A stretch of DNA of 64,000 nucleotides, taken from positions 334,351 to 398,350 of the forward strand of contig NW_021167088.1 of the NCBI RefSeq assembly GCF_003711515.1, given 5' to 3'. Positions 47,592-60,100 of this stretch are shown in pieces. Under the pieces are notes generated by a model. That model did no database searches. It was not told the origin of the DNA and was given only the letters and a program-made list of their open reading frames with translations. The DNA is from Sodiomyces alkalinus F11 (Eukaryota > Ascomycota > Sordariomycetes > Glomerellales > Plectosphaerellaceae). Made by a program: the position numbers and the translations under genes. Position 1 is the stretch's first letter, and each line of letters begins with the position of its first letter.

Positions 47592-48692
47592 CTAGTGGGT
47601 CTTGACCTCCGCAGGTTTTGCCTGGTTTCCGCCGACAGCATTGCCAGCCGTATCAGCCGTGTCCACGTCCATGGCATCTTCCTCCATGGCCTCGCCATCG
47701 CCTAGTTCCTCTTCCTCGAGCTCATCTTCGCTCTCGCCTTCGATGTCCACGCTACCGTCATCGGACATTTCGTCCTCCTCCACCTCAAGCGCCTTGCCCT
47801 TATCGAGGTTAATGCCGTTCTCGACGCCACCCATGTCCAAGTCATCGCCTGGGACTTTCTTGCTGCCGCTGGCCTTTTCTGCATCGGTAGCGTCGGCATC
47901 CTCCTCTTCAATCTCTTCCGCGCCGTATTCATCTTCGTCAGGGGCTAGGTCGGCTTCGGGCTGCTCGGGCGGGAACTCCGCAGGAGCAGAAGCATCCGAG
48001 TCCCTATAGATGACTCCGTTAGAAAACAAGTTGCTCCGCCCTGCATCCTTCATATGCACCGATGATGTTGAGATGAAGGGTAGCAGCGCATCAACCGGGA
48101 GAAAAACATCTTTGGAACATACCATTTGATAGCGAAGCGCGTTACGCGTGGCTTTTCCGAGAGGATATTGCGTCTGACACGCTCAGTGAGGGGCTTTGAG
48201 GGCGGTTCCGCATTGAGCTCTTCCGAGTCATATTCGTTGTTGACGTAGTATCCAACACGCACGAACTCACGTCCGTCGTAAGCGCAAGTTAGAAGAATCA
48301 CCGTGACACCCAGGATGTCAGCGTCGGGAATGCGGCTCGTGTCAGGAGCGTCGGCCTCGAAGATGAACTTGTTGACGCCCACGGGAATTGGTCCAACGAG
48401 AAGGGAATCGAGTTCCTGATCGTACTGATCGCTGAGGAGGGTTAATACCTGCTGCAAACGGTTCAGAAATCATATGCGTGCAAAGACTAACCTGGTAGCG
48501 GAGCCGACGTAGGTGAGTTTCCATTCGAGATCTGTTGCCAGTCAGTTTCCCGCCGAGAATTCAAATAGAGCGGCGTCGCATACCCTTCTGTAGTTGCTCG
48601 AGGCACTCGAAAGTGATTTCGAACTCGTATTTGTCGGTGAACTTGGCTGGGTTGCTCATCACCTGAACACCCAGAAGCGAGACGGCAGACAT
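47592..48692 (-). CDS. ASF1: Histone H3-H4 chaperone ASF1
   Basis: Four exons, complement(47592..48003, 48123..48431, 48492..48531, 48584..48692), encode 289 residues. Exon 2 is 40 bases. The joined start, [20 protein letters not shown], and the core segments [59 protein letters not shown] and [13 protein letters not shown] are the conserved immunoglobulin-like domain (residues 1 to about 155) that binds the H3-H4 dimer. The remaining 130 residues form the long acidic tail seen in fungal ASF1 (runs of Glu and Asp such as [18 protein letters not shown]). It delivers histones to CAF-1 and HIR during replication, repair and transcription in the nucleus. It is divergent from RNA14. Confidence 0.96.
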
Positions 48693-49010
48693 GGCGGCGG
48701 TCTGTGTGTTGGTGACAAGAGTATGATTGCACGATAACGAGCTGGTCGCTAGAGGGAATAACGTAAAACACGCTCGTGTGATAGATAGCAGAGTCCGATT
48801 GTCGAGAAACCGAGGTGCGCGATCCAAATATGTAGGTTGATGCGAATGTAAAAATGGCCCGCTCACTTACCACAGAGGAGAGAAGGCAGGAGAGACAAGG
48901 AAATTAGACGCTCCAGGCACCACAATCAGTGCCTACCTTACCCGTAGCAACGAAGATTAAGGTCGCTGGTACCTTCTTAGCGGAGGTGATATTGTTCTTT
49001 TTTTCTGGTT

Positions 49011-49040
49011 GGGGGGGGGGGAGGGTGGGGGGCGCTCGGG
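49011..49040 (+). other. G-rich tract with quadruplex potential
   Basis: On the plus strand an 11-base G run is followed within 20 bases by GGG, GGGGGG and GGG. This meets the usual four-run pattern for a G-quadruplex. It lies about 320 bases upstream of the ASF1 start codon. Confidence 0.6.
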
Positions 49041-49362
49041 ACGCGCTTGCTGGGTCGATAATAATCATGGTACAAACCAGAGTATGTACTGTAGGTGACC
49101 TGACCCGCGATCTTTCGCGTAAAGTGGTTATACGCCCCTTTAATTCCTGGTAGGGTTAGTCGAGAAAGCTCTCCAGAGGTCCCTGCACGTCCAAGGTCGC
49201 GACCACGCCGCCTATGAAACGCTAGACCCATCTCGGCGATTTTGCCGTGTGCTATTCTTTTCCAAGCTTCCTAGGTACGTACTTCGCTCTCACGTCTAGA
49301 CATTTTCTGCTGTAACCATGGACTTCGGTTTGCTTCGCTTTGTCCTCAGATTAATCCATCTT

Positions 49363-49391
49363 ACCACCACCACCACCACCACCACCACCAC
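49363..49391 (+). repeat. ACC trinucleotide microsatellite
   Basis: About ten ACC units lie in the presumed leader of RNA14. Variation in unit number is expected between strains. Confidence 0.9.
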
Positions 49392-49629
49392 ACCCCAGGC
49401 ACAAGGCGCAACAAGCGAATTTATCAGCACATCTTCGATTAATCGTCTAGAAAGTCGCGCAGACTTGTCTTTCCGCTCAGAAGTGCTTTCAGAGCAACCT
49501 GCCGAACCCACGCCACGCGCTGTGGGCGCCTGGTCGGATCTTACGGCCAATACACGACATTATTCCTTTGAACGCCGATTCGTCGATTAATTCTCTGGGA
49601 TTCAGACGCAACTGCACTCCAGATCCGCG

Positions 49630-52600
49630 ATGACTTCCGAACATTCTGGGGACGAACATAGCCTCGAGAGTGAGGCTTGGGAAGGAGAGGAGGCAGGATA
49701 TGGGGTTGCCAATGAAGATCAGCTTAGCGACCAACAAGCTCAAGACCCTAACTTCCCCGTTGCCCGCGCTTCCCATGGTGATGAAAAAGAAGAAGAAGAA
49801 GAAGGAGAAGATGGTGCAGACGATGGTGCAGACGATGGAGGAGAATATGACCCAGAGTCCATATCCATATCCCCCGCTCAACCCTGCTCGGAGCCGTCCC
49901 AACCTGCCGCAAAGGCTGCCTCTCCAAAGCCGAAGCCTGTCAAGCCCAAGACGTCCGGGGGTTTCCTAGTGGGAGACTCGGATGATGAGGATGATGTCCC
50001 TCCGCCCAACAACTTAGCTGGGCAGGTCATTAACGTTCCTCAAGGCCGTCCTCCTAATGCATCTCACTCTCCTAGTCAGGAACCAATAGCTGCCTCCGCT
50101 ACTCTATTGAACAATGGAGATCAGATCGCCTCCGCTGACCCATCCACTTCAGTCCCTCACCAAGCGCCTCTTGTGTCTGACAGCAGGAATCCGAGCGACC
50201 TCATTAGTCGACTTGAGAATCGCATCAAGGAAGACCCCCGTGGTGACATGGATGCATGGCTGGCCCTCATTGCCGAACATCGCCGTCTCAATCAAACAGA
50301 CGCGCTGCGCCATGCTTACGAGCGCTTCGTCGAAGTCTTCCCACAAGCGGTACGTCTCTCCCTCATCGAATGTTGACGGTCATTCTGATGTAATCCGTGG
50401 ACAGGCCGATATCTGGGTACAGTGGATCAATCTGGAGCTGGATTGTATGAACACTACGGCTGCCGAAAGCCTTTTTCAGAGATCTCTCCTCTCCGTGCCG
50501 AATGTCCAGCTTTGGACCACGTATATCAATTACATCCGCAGAAGAAACGATCTCACCAAGGATTCAAATGGCCAGGCTCGGCAAGTGATCAACCAGTCGT
50601 ACGAATTTGTTATCGACAATGTTGGCGTGGATCGGGATTCGGGGCAGCTATGGAAAGACTGGATTCAGTTCATCAAGAGCGGCCCCGGCCAAGTCGGGGG
50701 TTCTGGATGGCAAGACCAACAGAAGATGGACCAACTTCGAAGAGCCTACCACCGAGCCATCACGGTGCCGATGGGCTCTCTCACTGAATTGTGGAAAGAC
50801 TACGACCAATTCGAACTCAGCCTAAACAAAACAACCGTGGGTCCTCCTCGCTCTCCCACAATGACAGTGACTATACGCAGGGCAGGACTAATGTTGTGCA
50901 ACAGGGTCGACAATTCATCCAGAAAAGATCTCCAGGCTACATGACGGCTAAATCCTCCAGCCTGCAACTAGATCGTAAGACCTCCCGGCTCCATCGGACA
51001 ACCCTGCCCCGGCTGCCCCCGGCACCTGGCTTCGCGGGAGATCGGGAGTTCATGGAACAGGTGGGCCTGTGGAAACAGTGGATTCAATGGGAGAAGGAAG
51101 ATCCACTCGTTCTCAAAGATGAGGAGCCAGAAGCTTACAAGCAGCGCATCCTCTACGTTTACAAACAAGCCCTGATGGCCCTTCGATTTTGGCCGGAGAT
51201 GTGGGTCGATGCCGCCGAGTGGTGTTACGACAACAATATTTTCAAGGACGGCAGTGACCTCGGAATGAAATTCCTGACGGATGGCATTGAGGCCAACCCG
51301 GAAAGTGTCCTGCTAGCCCTGAAACACGGCGACCGCATCGAGATGACATTCCCAGCAAGCGATTCTGAAGAGAGCAAGGCAGCACGTGCTAAAGCTGTCC
51401 GTGCCCCATATGACCAAGTCTTGGATACTCTGTACAAGATGATGCAGAAGCTCAAGGAGCGCGAGAAGAATGAGCTTGCCCAGATAGAACGTTTGGCAGC
51501 AGCCCAGCGCCCTGTTCCGAATGAAGACGACAAAGACGAAGATAATGAAGCTGGCATTCATAACCTACCTCAGAGGCCGGGACATGACGAGAGGCTTCGG
51601 GCTGTCAAGCAAGGTTTCGCGGTGCAGACAGATCTTCTAAAGCGAACCATTTCCTTCGTGTGGATTGCTCTTTGCCGTGCCATGCGAAGAACCCAGGGTA
51701 AAGGCAGCCCGACTTCTGGTCTTAGGCAAGTCTTTACCGAGGCGCGCGGCAAGGGACAGCTCACAAGCGATGTATATGTGGCAGTTGCTCTGATCGAATC
51801 CGTTGTGTATAAGGATGCGGCCGGCGGGAAAATCTTTGACCGTGGTTCAAAGTTGTTCCCTGAAGACGAAGATTTCATGTTGGAGTACATTAAGTTTCTC
51901 CACTCCAAAGACGACACCACAAGTAAGTTAACGTTGACGAATCCCCTCCCTCTGGATTGATGATGGTTCATTGTGCGGCTAGTTAACATGGTATCCCCAT
52001 AGATGCACGGGTTGTCTTTGAGACATGTGTGAACCGTCTAACACAGAAGCCCGAAAAGAAGGACAGAGCAAAGCGGCTGTACATGTACTTCCATAAGTAC
52101 GAGTCGCAATATGGCGAGCTTGCCTCCATTGTCAAGTTGGAGAAGAGAATGGCCGAGCTGTGGCCTGATGATCCCAAGCTCTCCCACTTCTCAAACCGCC
52201 ACTCGGTGGCGAGTTTTGACCCGATTGCGTACAGGCTCATAGTGTCCCCTGCGATTCAAATGCGGCCTAACATCATGCCATCCATTGAGCAGCCGGCTTC
52301 CTCTGTTCGCAACAGCCCGCTCCCGCTTCCAGCCGCGGCCCCGGCTACCGCTCGCCAGACCGCCAGTCCTGCCCCTCCCCATTTCGTGGTGACTGCATCT
52401 CCAAAGCGACCTCTACCCGCCGATGATCAGGAGGAATTCAACAGACCACGCAAGCTGGCGAGGGGCGAGTCCCCTCTGAAGGGCGCTGCCGGTCGGCGCC
52501 TGGACCAACAGAGGCGCAATCACGGGGCGCCAGTCTCGCGAGACATAACGTTCTTCTTGGGCATCCTTCCTCCAGCACACACGTACAACTCTCAGCTTTT

Positions 52601-53087
52601 CAAGTCCGCAAATATGGTCAACTTGATTAGAGACACGACGATCCCCGACTACAGCACATGGAAGGCAAATCAAGACCCGGGGGCAAGGCAATCCAACGTC
52701 TTGCAGTCTCGTGTGTCTGCACCTACGGCTTCGCACGGTCGTCAAGCATCTGGTGGTGATTACCCCCCATACGGCACGTACCCTAGTGGCGGCCGGGATT
52801 CCCCGAATCCGCGGCCTCTTAGTCCTTACAACGGCAATGTCGGACAGCGGGTTGCCTCCCAGTCAGGTTACAGAAACTCTCCTTTGCGTCCGGAATCTGG
52901 AGCCGGCTTCGAAGGCACTTCCCCAGGATACCGCCAAGAGGTCCCACTGTACCAACAGGCTCCTCCAGGCCAATGGGCTTCACCTGCTTCGGGCCCTTAT
53001 GAGGGAAGTGCCGCCCCGTCCTGGGCGCCTCCACCAGCTGGCTACGGCGCACCCCCCCCTCAGCAATATGGCCAGTACCAGTATTAA
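49630..53087 (+). CDS. RNA14: mRNA 3'-end processing protein RNA14 (CstF-77)
   Basis: Four exons, join(49630..50349, 50405..50836, 50905..51922, 52003..53087), encode 1084 residues. The first 185 residues are acidic and Pro-rich. The HAT-repeat (Suf) domain starts near DLISRLENRIKEDP (about residue 188) and continues with paired Trp motifs such as ADIWVQWINLEL, LWTTYINYIRRR, QLWKDWIQFIKSG, SLTELWKDYDQFE and GLWKQWIQWEKED, to about residue 810. Splice joins restore NKTT-GRQFIQKRSPGYMTAKSS and DDTT-NARVVFETCV, both as in orthologues. The C-terminal 270 residues are Pro/Gly/Tyr-rich and include the conserved segment before SRDITFFLGILPPAHTYN that corresponds to the RNA15-binding monkeytail region. 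RNA14 scaffolds cleavage factor IA for polyadenylation in the nucleus. Confidence 0.95.
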
Positions 53088-56000
53088 TGCTGTGATGCTG
53101 CTGCGACCTGCCAATCCGACTGGCTTTGTTTTGACTGGTTATATGCACCCGTCCCTCTCCCAGTATCCTCTTCTTCTTGCCCAGGTTGTGCCGCTGTGCC
53201 GTCCGCGTTAGATTGGATAGTAGAGAACAGGGCGATGGAGAATCAACTCAGCAGATATGTCCTCGCCTTCCCTGGTGTCTAAGCAGACAAAAAAAAAACT
53301 TTCAATTCTGTAGGTTTTGTTGCCGGTTATGCCAACAGACTGAGGGTTACCGGCGGCGCTCTCTTCATCTCTTCACCACGAACGCATTGTGCGACCGGAC
53401 ACCTCAGGACACGGGACTTTGAAGAAGGGGACTGAGATTCGGGTAAGATATGGACACTTGAGGACTTGGCATGTCTTGCCCAGACATCTAACATTGTAAC
53501 CATATTCCGACAATGTTTGTGGCGTCGGTTTTTTTTTTTGGAGTTCATGGTAACCAGTGGCTTTCAGAGGATTTCTTCCGACGGACTTGGCCCAGCTCTC
53601 TCTCTCTCTCTCTCTTTCTATACTTTATTCCATAGACTACCTAGGGTAGGATAGCACCGTCTCTAACCTCAGCGAATGGCTGGAGCCAAAGTCACATGCC
53701 TAGCCTGGCTGGCAATCAAGAGGAGGAGGACAAGTGAAGTTTGGTTGGCGGGCTTGGGACAGTCACCCAGGTAATCTACGTACATTAGTACTCCCTTCTT
53801 CCCTGGAACTCATAATACTTCTAGGTTAAGAGTCATACATGGGCCTCCTAACATATAATAGACGACATCTCAACATCTATCTGTGCACGGGAAATATGTG
53901 CTTTGCCATCCACTGTTTCCGAGGTTCGCCCCCTGATGGACTCTCGAATATGGGCTCCTGTTTCCTGGATACTAACACTCGCCTCAGCACTTCTTTGGCC
54001 TTCCCGGGACGCACTCATTACATGATGTCCAAGTAAGTGCTATTAAGGAAGACGGCCCTACGTCAAGCTAGGAATTGATCATGCGGCTGGGAATATATAT
54101 AGACGCCTTTATAACAATCCTGGGTCTACCTAATGTATCTGACTACTGCTCAGGGCTTGCAAATAGCCTAGCTTGCCTAAATGGATACCAATTTAGTTCT
54201 TCCAGAACAAGATAGTTTATGAAGGGGGAAAGTCTTGCTATCTGGGTCGGGACCGGTATGCAGGTTTTTGTTTAGGGATATACAGATACAATCTGTTATC
54301 CGGCCTCACATTACCTTGACATCTATAACTTAGACTCATTAGGTCCCGACTATATCACAAGTCTTGAATCTCGACTTCGCAGTACTTATGGTAGAATCCA
54401 AAGCCATTATCACTAACTTTGTCTTAGCATACACATTCCCTCCTACGTGACGTAAGTAGGTCTATTAGGATGCCATGCTTTATTATTCATCCCGCCTTCT
54501 AAGGTAGGTAGGCGGCATGGTATGTTCTTTGACTTGTATTTGCTGCCATGCGCGCTATGTTACTTTGTTCTCTCTTTATGTCCTGACGGGGTAGTTTACC
54601 TGCCCCTTGCTTCCCTAATGCAGTAACTGCCACAGAAATACGGGTATTTACTTTCCTTTTAGCTATATGCTAAGGTAGGCACGATGCTCCCTGGGTATTA
54701 ACCTTGGTACTTACCTTGTTATCTTGAAGGGCTGCTCCTTCTTCCTGGCCACAGGACTATTGAAAACAAGACAGGAGCACCTATAGGCTTCCATCATCTG
54801 ACCAATACGTCAACCACGATATGTAAGTGGAAATACCAACGACCACCTTGATGGTATAACCCTACCTTGACCGATCCTCCTTTTCAACTACAGCCTGCTT
54901 CTTCTTCTGCCACCTCTTCTTCCACCTTTTCTTCCACCTCTTCTTCCACCTCTTCGTCAAACTACCTTATCCTTCAAACTATCCTTCCTCCCAGTCATCC
55001 GTCAAACAAGTTCGTTCTATTGCCAGGTATTTGCTTGCCCAAATTCTTCCCCCTTGCCTCCGCAAAGTCATCATCAAACAACTATCTTGTTCTTATTGAA
55101 AACCCTTTCCCATACGGGCCATACCCATCATCCTAGCTCCCGCCTCATCTCCTGCCCTCTCGCGAGAGCTGGATAGAAGCAATAATCTAACAGAACCAGA
55201 TCAATATTTGCGTCTTTGCCCAGGTCTTGCCAGGGCCGGATATCCAGCACTGGTAGGCATTCCCAACAATCGCCCTTGCCCCAGCAATCCGTGGCCTTCC
55301 TTCCTTCCTTTGACAATAGGACCCGCCTGACCACCTACATCACCACGGGTGCCGTTTGCCCTCCATCCTCTACGGGCGCTGGTTCGGGTAGTTATTTGCC
55401 TACCTTATTTACCTTCCCTACCTTATTCACCGGCTTTCGTCCACAACCAACACACACCCTGTTGCCACCGGCTTCAGGATCCTCAACTTTTCCATCCATC
55501 TGTTTGGTCTCGTGGCTCTTCCTACATATCAAACTTCCTAAGGTATCCAACTAATACTTCCACTTCTCAATCTCCCCAAACCACCAGAAACACATCTGGC
55601 AAATAGACAGGTGCACCACATTACTGGCAAGCCAACTTTCCGCTGCGAAGCGTGGTTGCCAAGCAGTTGCCTTTAGTGGTTACCTCTTGCCTTACCCCCA
55701 AGCAAACTCCAAGCAAGCACGTTCCTTCCACGCAACTTCCCGTGAGTTGCTTAGTCCCAACCTATACACATATATATATCCCCATCCATCCCTCCTGTAC
55801 TTCAACCATAGTCTCCTCTTCTTCTCTCTTTTCTTTTTCTCGCTTCTCTTCACATTTAACCCAATCTTCACTTGGTTGCCGTCTCTAACACTTGACTCTC
55901 TCAAGACCAGTTATCGAGTTCCCAAGTCCATACGAAGCTTCAGCATCGGTCCTACTGCGGGCTGAGGTAAGTGTCCTGCTCTTACTCTGGTTCGAATTAC

Positions 56001-56209
56001 GTGAAACCTGGCACGCAGACGTCGAGGCTGCATATACTCTCTGCTCTACATTTATCTCTTTGAGATTTTGCAATCAAGCCCGACTCTCGCGTCCACGTCT
56101 ACTTTCCTTTCCCACTCTGAGCCCCCCTCTGCTTTTACTATCATCTTCTTGACCGTTTCTCTGGTCGAATAAGGCTATCATCGACTCCCCCCCATCTTTG
56201 CCAGGCAAT
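53088..56209. other. Intergenic region and probable long 5' leader of the Argonaute gene
   Basis: The first 600 bases are the RNA14 3' side (with a CT microsatellite near 53597-53616). From about 54.86 kb to the Argonaute start the plus strand is strongly pyrimidine-rich, with CTTCTTCCACCT repeats at 54900-54960. A plausible untranslated intron sits at the 3' end of this stretch. Frames such as the Ser-rich one at 54867-55136 look like leader sequence, and none is called. Confidence 0.5.
55967..56204 (+). other. Probable intron in the 5' untranslated region of the Argonaute gene
   Basis: The donor GAG-GTAAGT is a full consensus and the acceptor TTTGCCAG ends five bases before the Argonaute ATG. 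No upstream in-frame ATG continues across it, so it would affect only the leader. RNA evidence is needed. Confidence 0.45.
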
Positions 56210-59200
56210 ATGTCTTTCGGATCTTCGCAGGGCGGCCGGCAAGGCGCCCCGCCCGGTCCAGCTGGTCCGTCTCAACCTGTGTCGGGCTCCGCTCAAGCCT
56301 TGGTGCCTCAGAGTGGCCAGGCCGGCTACTCGACACCTTTGGGGTATGACCCTGCTCGGACCTCGACCGAGGACAAGGGAAACACCCGCCTTGACTTGCC
56401 CCTCGAGGCTTATATTACTGCCGAACGTCTGCGAGTGAGTACAATCCGTCCGAAGATGAACGAAGATTCTTTGCAATAGCTAACCACTTTACAGAATGCC
56501 GGTATCCAAGCATTCGCCAGACGACCAAAGACCACGCCTATCGGAAAGCCAGTTGACTTAGAAGTCAACCAATTTCGGGTCAATTCGTGGAATGACCAGG
56601 CGAGGGCTTATCAATTCGATGTAAGCATCACCCCAGCGCCCTTGAAGCTGGGGCCCGTCTTCAAGAAATGCTGGAATCATCCAGATGTGAAGGCTGCACT
56701 CGCCAAGTACAATACTCTCTGGCTTTATGATGGCAAGAAGCTTGCTTGGTAAGTGGTCAAGACATATCTTTGCACCCCCGTCGAAGATAATTTCCCCTTT
56801 GGCTAACCTGGCTACTAGGTCTTCGTGTCCCATTCAACGTGGCGAGGAGCGTATCCGTGTCGACCTCGACAAGGACCTCCCTCCTCGAGCGGATGGCAAG
56901 CCACGTCGTACGGATAACGAATTCTATTTCGTCATCCGCCAGACGGCTGAGATCAATCTTGCCGTCCTTGAAGCCTACCTCAAGGGCCAGTGCGATTGGA
57001 ACAGCAAGGTTCTTGAATGCATGAATTTTCTCGACCACCTTGTCCGTCAGTGGCCGTCGGAGAACTTGGTCTCCATCAAGCGGAGTTTTTATCCCACCCA
57101 GTCCGGTCAGCAGGTCGTCCGCGAACTTAGCTCTTGCGTCTGGTTGATCAAGGGTGTCTATGCCTCGGTTCGTATGAACCAATCGGTGGTGAAAGGTATT
57201 GGCCGCGGCCTTGGTCTCAATGTCGACGTCGCCAACACGGCTTTCTGGGCAAGCAACAAACCCATGCCTGACCTGATCAGGGAATATCTGGCTATGGTCG
57301 ATCCCAAGCTGCGAGGCAAAAGCATGGATGATCTCGTCTCGGAGCTGAGGCCTGTTCCCGTGAAGGTCAAGGACGGAAGAGTGCTTCACTCCATGTCACA
57401 TGCTTTCAAGCTACTGCGACGGTTATCGAAGCTTCAGTTCACAGTCCGGCATCGTGCCAAGGAACAGAACGAGCGTCAGTACCGCATTTTGACCTTCGAG
57501 TTCGCTGAGAAGTACCGAGAAGAAGGTGCCACGGCCAGAAATGTCATGATTCCCAACCGCGATGGCAATGGTACTATCAGCATTCTGGAATACTTCAAGA
57601 AACAGTACGGCTACAACATCAAATGTCCCGACTTCCCTCTAATCCTGACATCTAAAGCGGGCCTGTTCCCCATCGACGTCTGTAACGTCTCTCCCATGCA
57701 GCGATTTCCTTTCAAGCTGGGTCCCGATGAAACAAGGAAGATGATTGAGCACACCGCGACGCTTCCCAACCAGCGTCGTCAGGATATCATGACTGGGAAG
57801 AGAATGCTCAATTGGCCTGAGGATCCGTTTCTTCGTCAGTATGGGATCAAGTTCGACGAGAACATGGCCAAGACCACTGGCCGGCTTCTCGACCCCCCCG
57901 TAGTCCAGTTCGCCAACGGTCAGGCAGATCCTAAGTTCGAAGGTCGCTGGGACTTGAGGGGGAAGAAGTTCCTCGAGCCTAACGCCATCGCCTTGTCGTC
58001 GTGGGGCTTCATGATTCTTGAGCGGTCGGCCACCCCTGAGCACACCCGACAATTCGCGATGGGTTTCAAGAAGAAATATATGGAGCACGGTGGCAAAATC
58101 ACTTCTGATCCCATCATCATAACCTCCCAAGGCCACGAGCCGAACGTCGCGGAGGCGGTGAAGAACGGAATCAACGAGATCCGGCGTCAAACCAACCAGG
58201 CGGTGCAGATATTGTTCTGTATCCTCAAGTGGTCCAATTCGGGCAACTACGAACGTCTGAAGAAGTCGGCAGACTGCCGCTTTGGAGTTCTGACCCAGGT
58301 GATCTTGTCCAAGCACGTTCCCATGAACAAGGACCAATACCACTCCAACGTCGCGATGAAGGTGAATGCTAAGCTCGGCGGCACGACGAGTTTCGTCCCG
58401 AAGATAAACAGGGCCAAGCCCAAGGATCCCTCACCTCCCTTCTTTAGCGTCCCGACCATGATCATTGGCGTCGACGTCACCCACGGGACCCCTGGAGTGC
58501 CCAATGTTCCATCGATGGCCGCCATGACCATGTCCATGGACAAATACGCCTGTCGCTATGCTGCTGCCGTCCAGACCAACGGTTTTCGGGTGGAACTCCT
58601 GGCTCCCACGACCACCCAGGAGTTTCTTGGGAAATTGCTCCCCATGTGGCAGAAGAAGGCGAACATGGCTGCACCTCACCACATCATTTACTTCCGCGAC
58701 GGCGTCTCCGAGGGTCAGTTCGCCCAGGTTCTCGAGACAGAGATCGCTGTGATCAAGGACTGGTTCCGAACGGAGCTAAAAAAATTCAATGCCCCGATGC
58801 CCAAATTCACGGTCATCGTTGCCACCAAGCGGCATCACATTAGATTCTTCCCCCGGCAGGGTCAGGGTGACCGGAATGGGAATCCCAGGCCCGGCACACT
58901 CCTGGAGACGGAGGTGTGCCACCCATTTTATTGGGATTTTTATTTGTGTGCGCATAGTGCCATCAAGGGCACGTCCCGGCCGGTACACTATACGGTCCTG
59001 CTGGATGAGTCGGGCATGAACCCGGCCACACTACAAATGATGATTTACCAACACTCATATCAGTACATGCGCAGCACGACGCCTGTCTCCTTGCACCCCG
59101 CAATTTATTATGCGGACCTGGCCTGCGGACGCGCACGTACTCACGAGACGATCGCTACGAGTGAGGGATATCGTTCGGGACCCAAGGCTGCCGAAGTGGC

Positions 59201-59339
59201 TATTGACGTGGCGGCATTTGAGGCGTCTCTGAGCAATGCCAAAATTGGCACGGACTCGCTTCCACTGTTGCCCATGGGTGGAGAAGAAGCGCTGGAAATC
59301 AACAAAAAATTCTTTCCCACCACGATGTGGTACATCTGA
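56210..59339 (+). CDS. Argonaute protein (small-RNA-guided slicer, RNAi pathway)
   Basis: Three exons, join(56210..56434, 56495..56748, 56819..59339), encode 999 residues. A Gly/Pro/Gln-rich N-terminus (GGRQGAPPGPAGPSQP) precedes the N domain; a PAZ domain lies at about 395-470 (KKQYGYNIKCPDFPLI to ICNV-like LFPIDVCNV), then L2, MID and PIWI (about 600-960). The slicer residues are visible: Asp712 in IGVDVTHG, probable Glu752 in FRVELLAP, Asp787 in YFRDGVSEG and Asp926 in YYADLACGRAR, a DEDD tetrad in place of the animal DEDH, so cleavage activity is expected. In Sordariomycetes two Argonautes are common, QDE-2 for quelling and SMS-2 for meiotic silencing; I cannot tell which this is. Such proteins load small RNAs and cleave transposon or aberrant transcripts. 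Confidence 0.96.
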
Positions 59340-60100
59340 GAGGGAGACTCTCTTTGCTTTGAGCTGGTATGAACTTCATCGGGCGTTTAGGAGAATGGCT
59401 TGGCAACCAGGAAACATCATGTGGACCAAAGGGAAAGGAAAGCCGGATAACGGGGGCGGACGTACCAAGCAGGGGACTTTTTTTCTTCTGAGATACGACG
59501 GGTGACCAAGAATTCTGCACAGGGACAGATATTCTTGAGACTGTGGCCTTGATCGATGGATTTGGTAGTGGTAGATGTGGTGAGACAGAAACCACTTACT
59601 ATTCCAGAGGTAGTCAAATCTCAACTTCGCATATAACATAGCCGTACTGTCCCAACTGTCTTTTGATGATTGTCCCGGTGTTCTGACTGATAATAATGAC
59701 AGACAGAGTCGCAGAATAATCGAGAAACGAGGACAAGATAGATGGGACAAGCCTAAATTTAATGTAATAGTTGCGGTAAGTCTGAGGGAGCGCGGAATGA
59801 AAGTCAAGTTCATCGAGCCCCGAAAAAGGCATTCCCCGACAGATATGTAACATTGCGTGTCCTTGTGGTATCTTCCGTTTGTCTATCTATATTGGTTCAA
59901 TCATCAGGCATGAAGGGCCCCCGAAGGGAAGTAAAAACATGAGGGTACCAAAGAATAAGAAAGAGAAACGCCTTGACAAATCAAGCAAACCGAACGAGAA
60001 TCGAGTCTCCCCTCCGTATTCCAACTTCTTCCCTTTCTCTCGCCCGTTTATAACACCACCCACCCGCTCTTCAAGCCTCTTACTGCGTCAAAAGTCTTGA
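59340..60100. other. Convergent 3' intergenic region
   Basis: Lies between the stops of Argonaute (+) and the zinc-finger gene (-). No gene is seen. Confidence 0.65.

Larger units (their letters stand above)
48693..49629. promoter_or_regulatory. Shared ASF1-RNA14 divergent intergenic region
   Basis: About 940 bases separate the two starts and must serve both genes. It holds the G-rich tract at 49011-49040 and, nearer RNA14, an ACC repeat. A frame of about 90 codons at 49318-49590 opens with MDFGLLRF and passes through the ACC repeat; it lies in the RNA14 leader and could act as an upstream frame, but nothing supports a protein. Confidence 0.45.
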
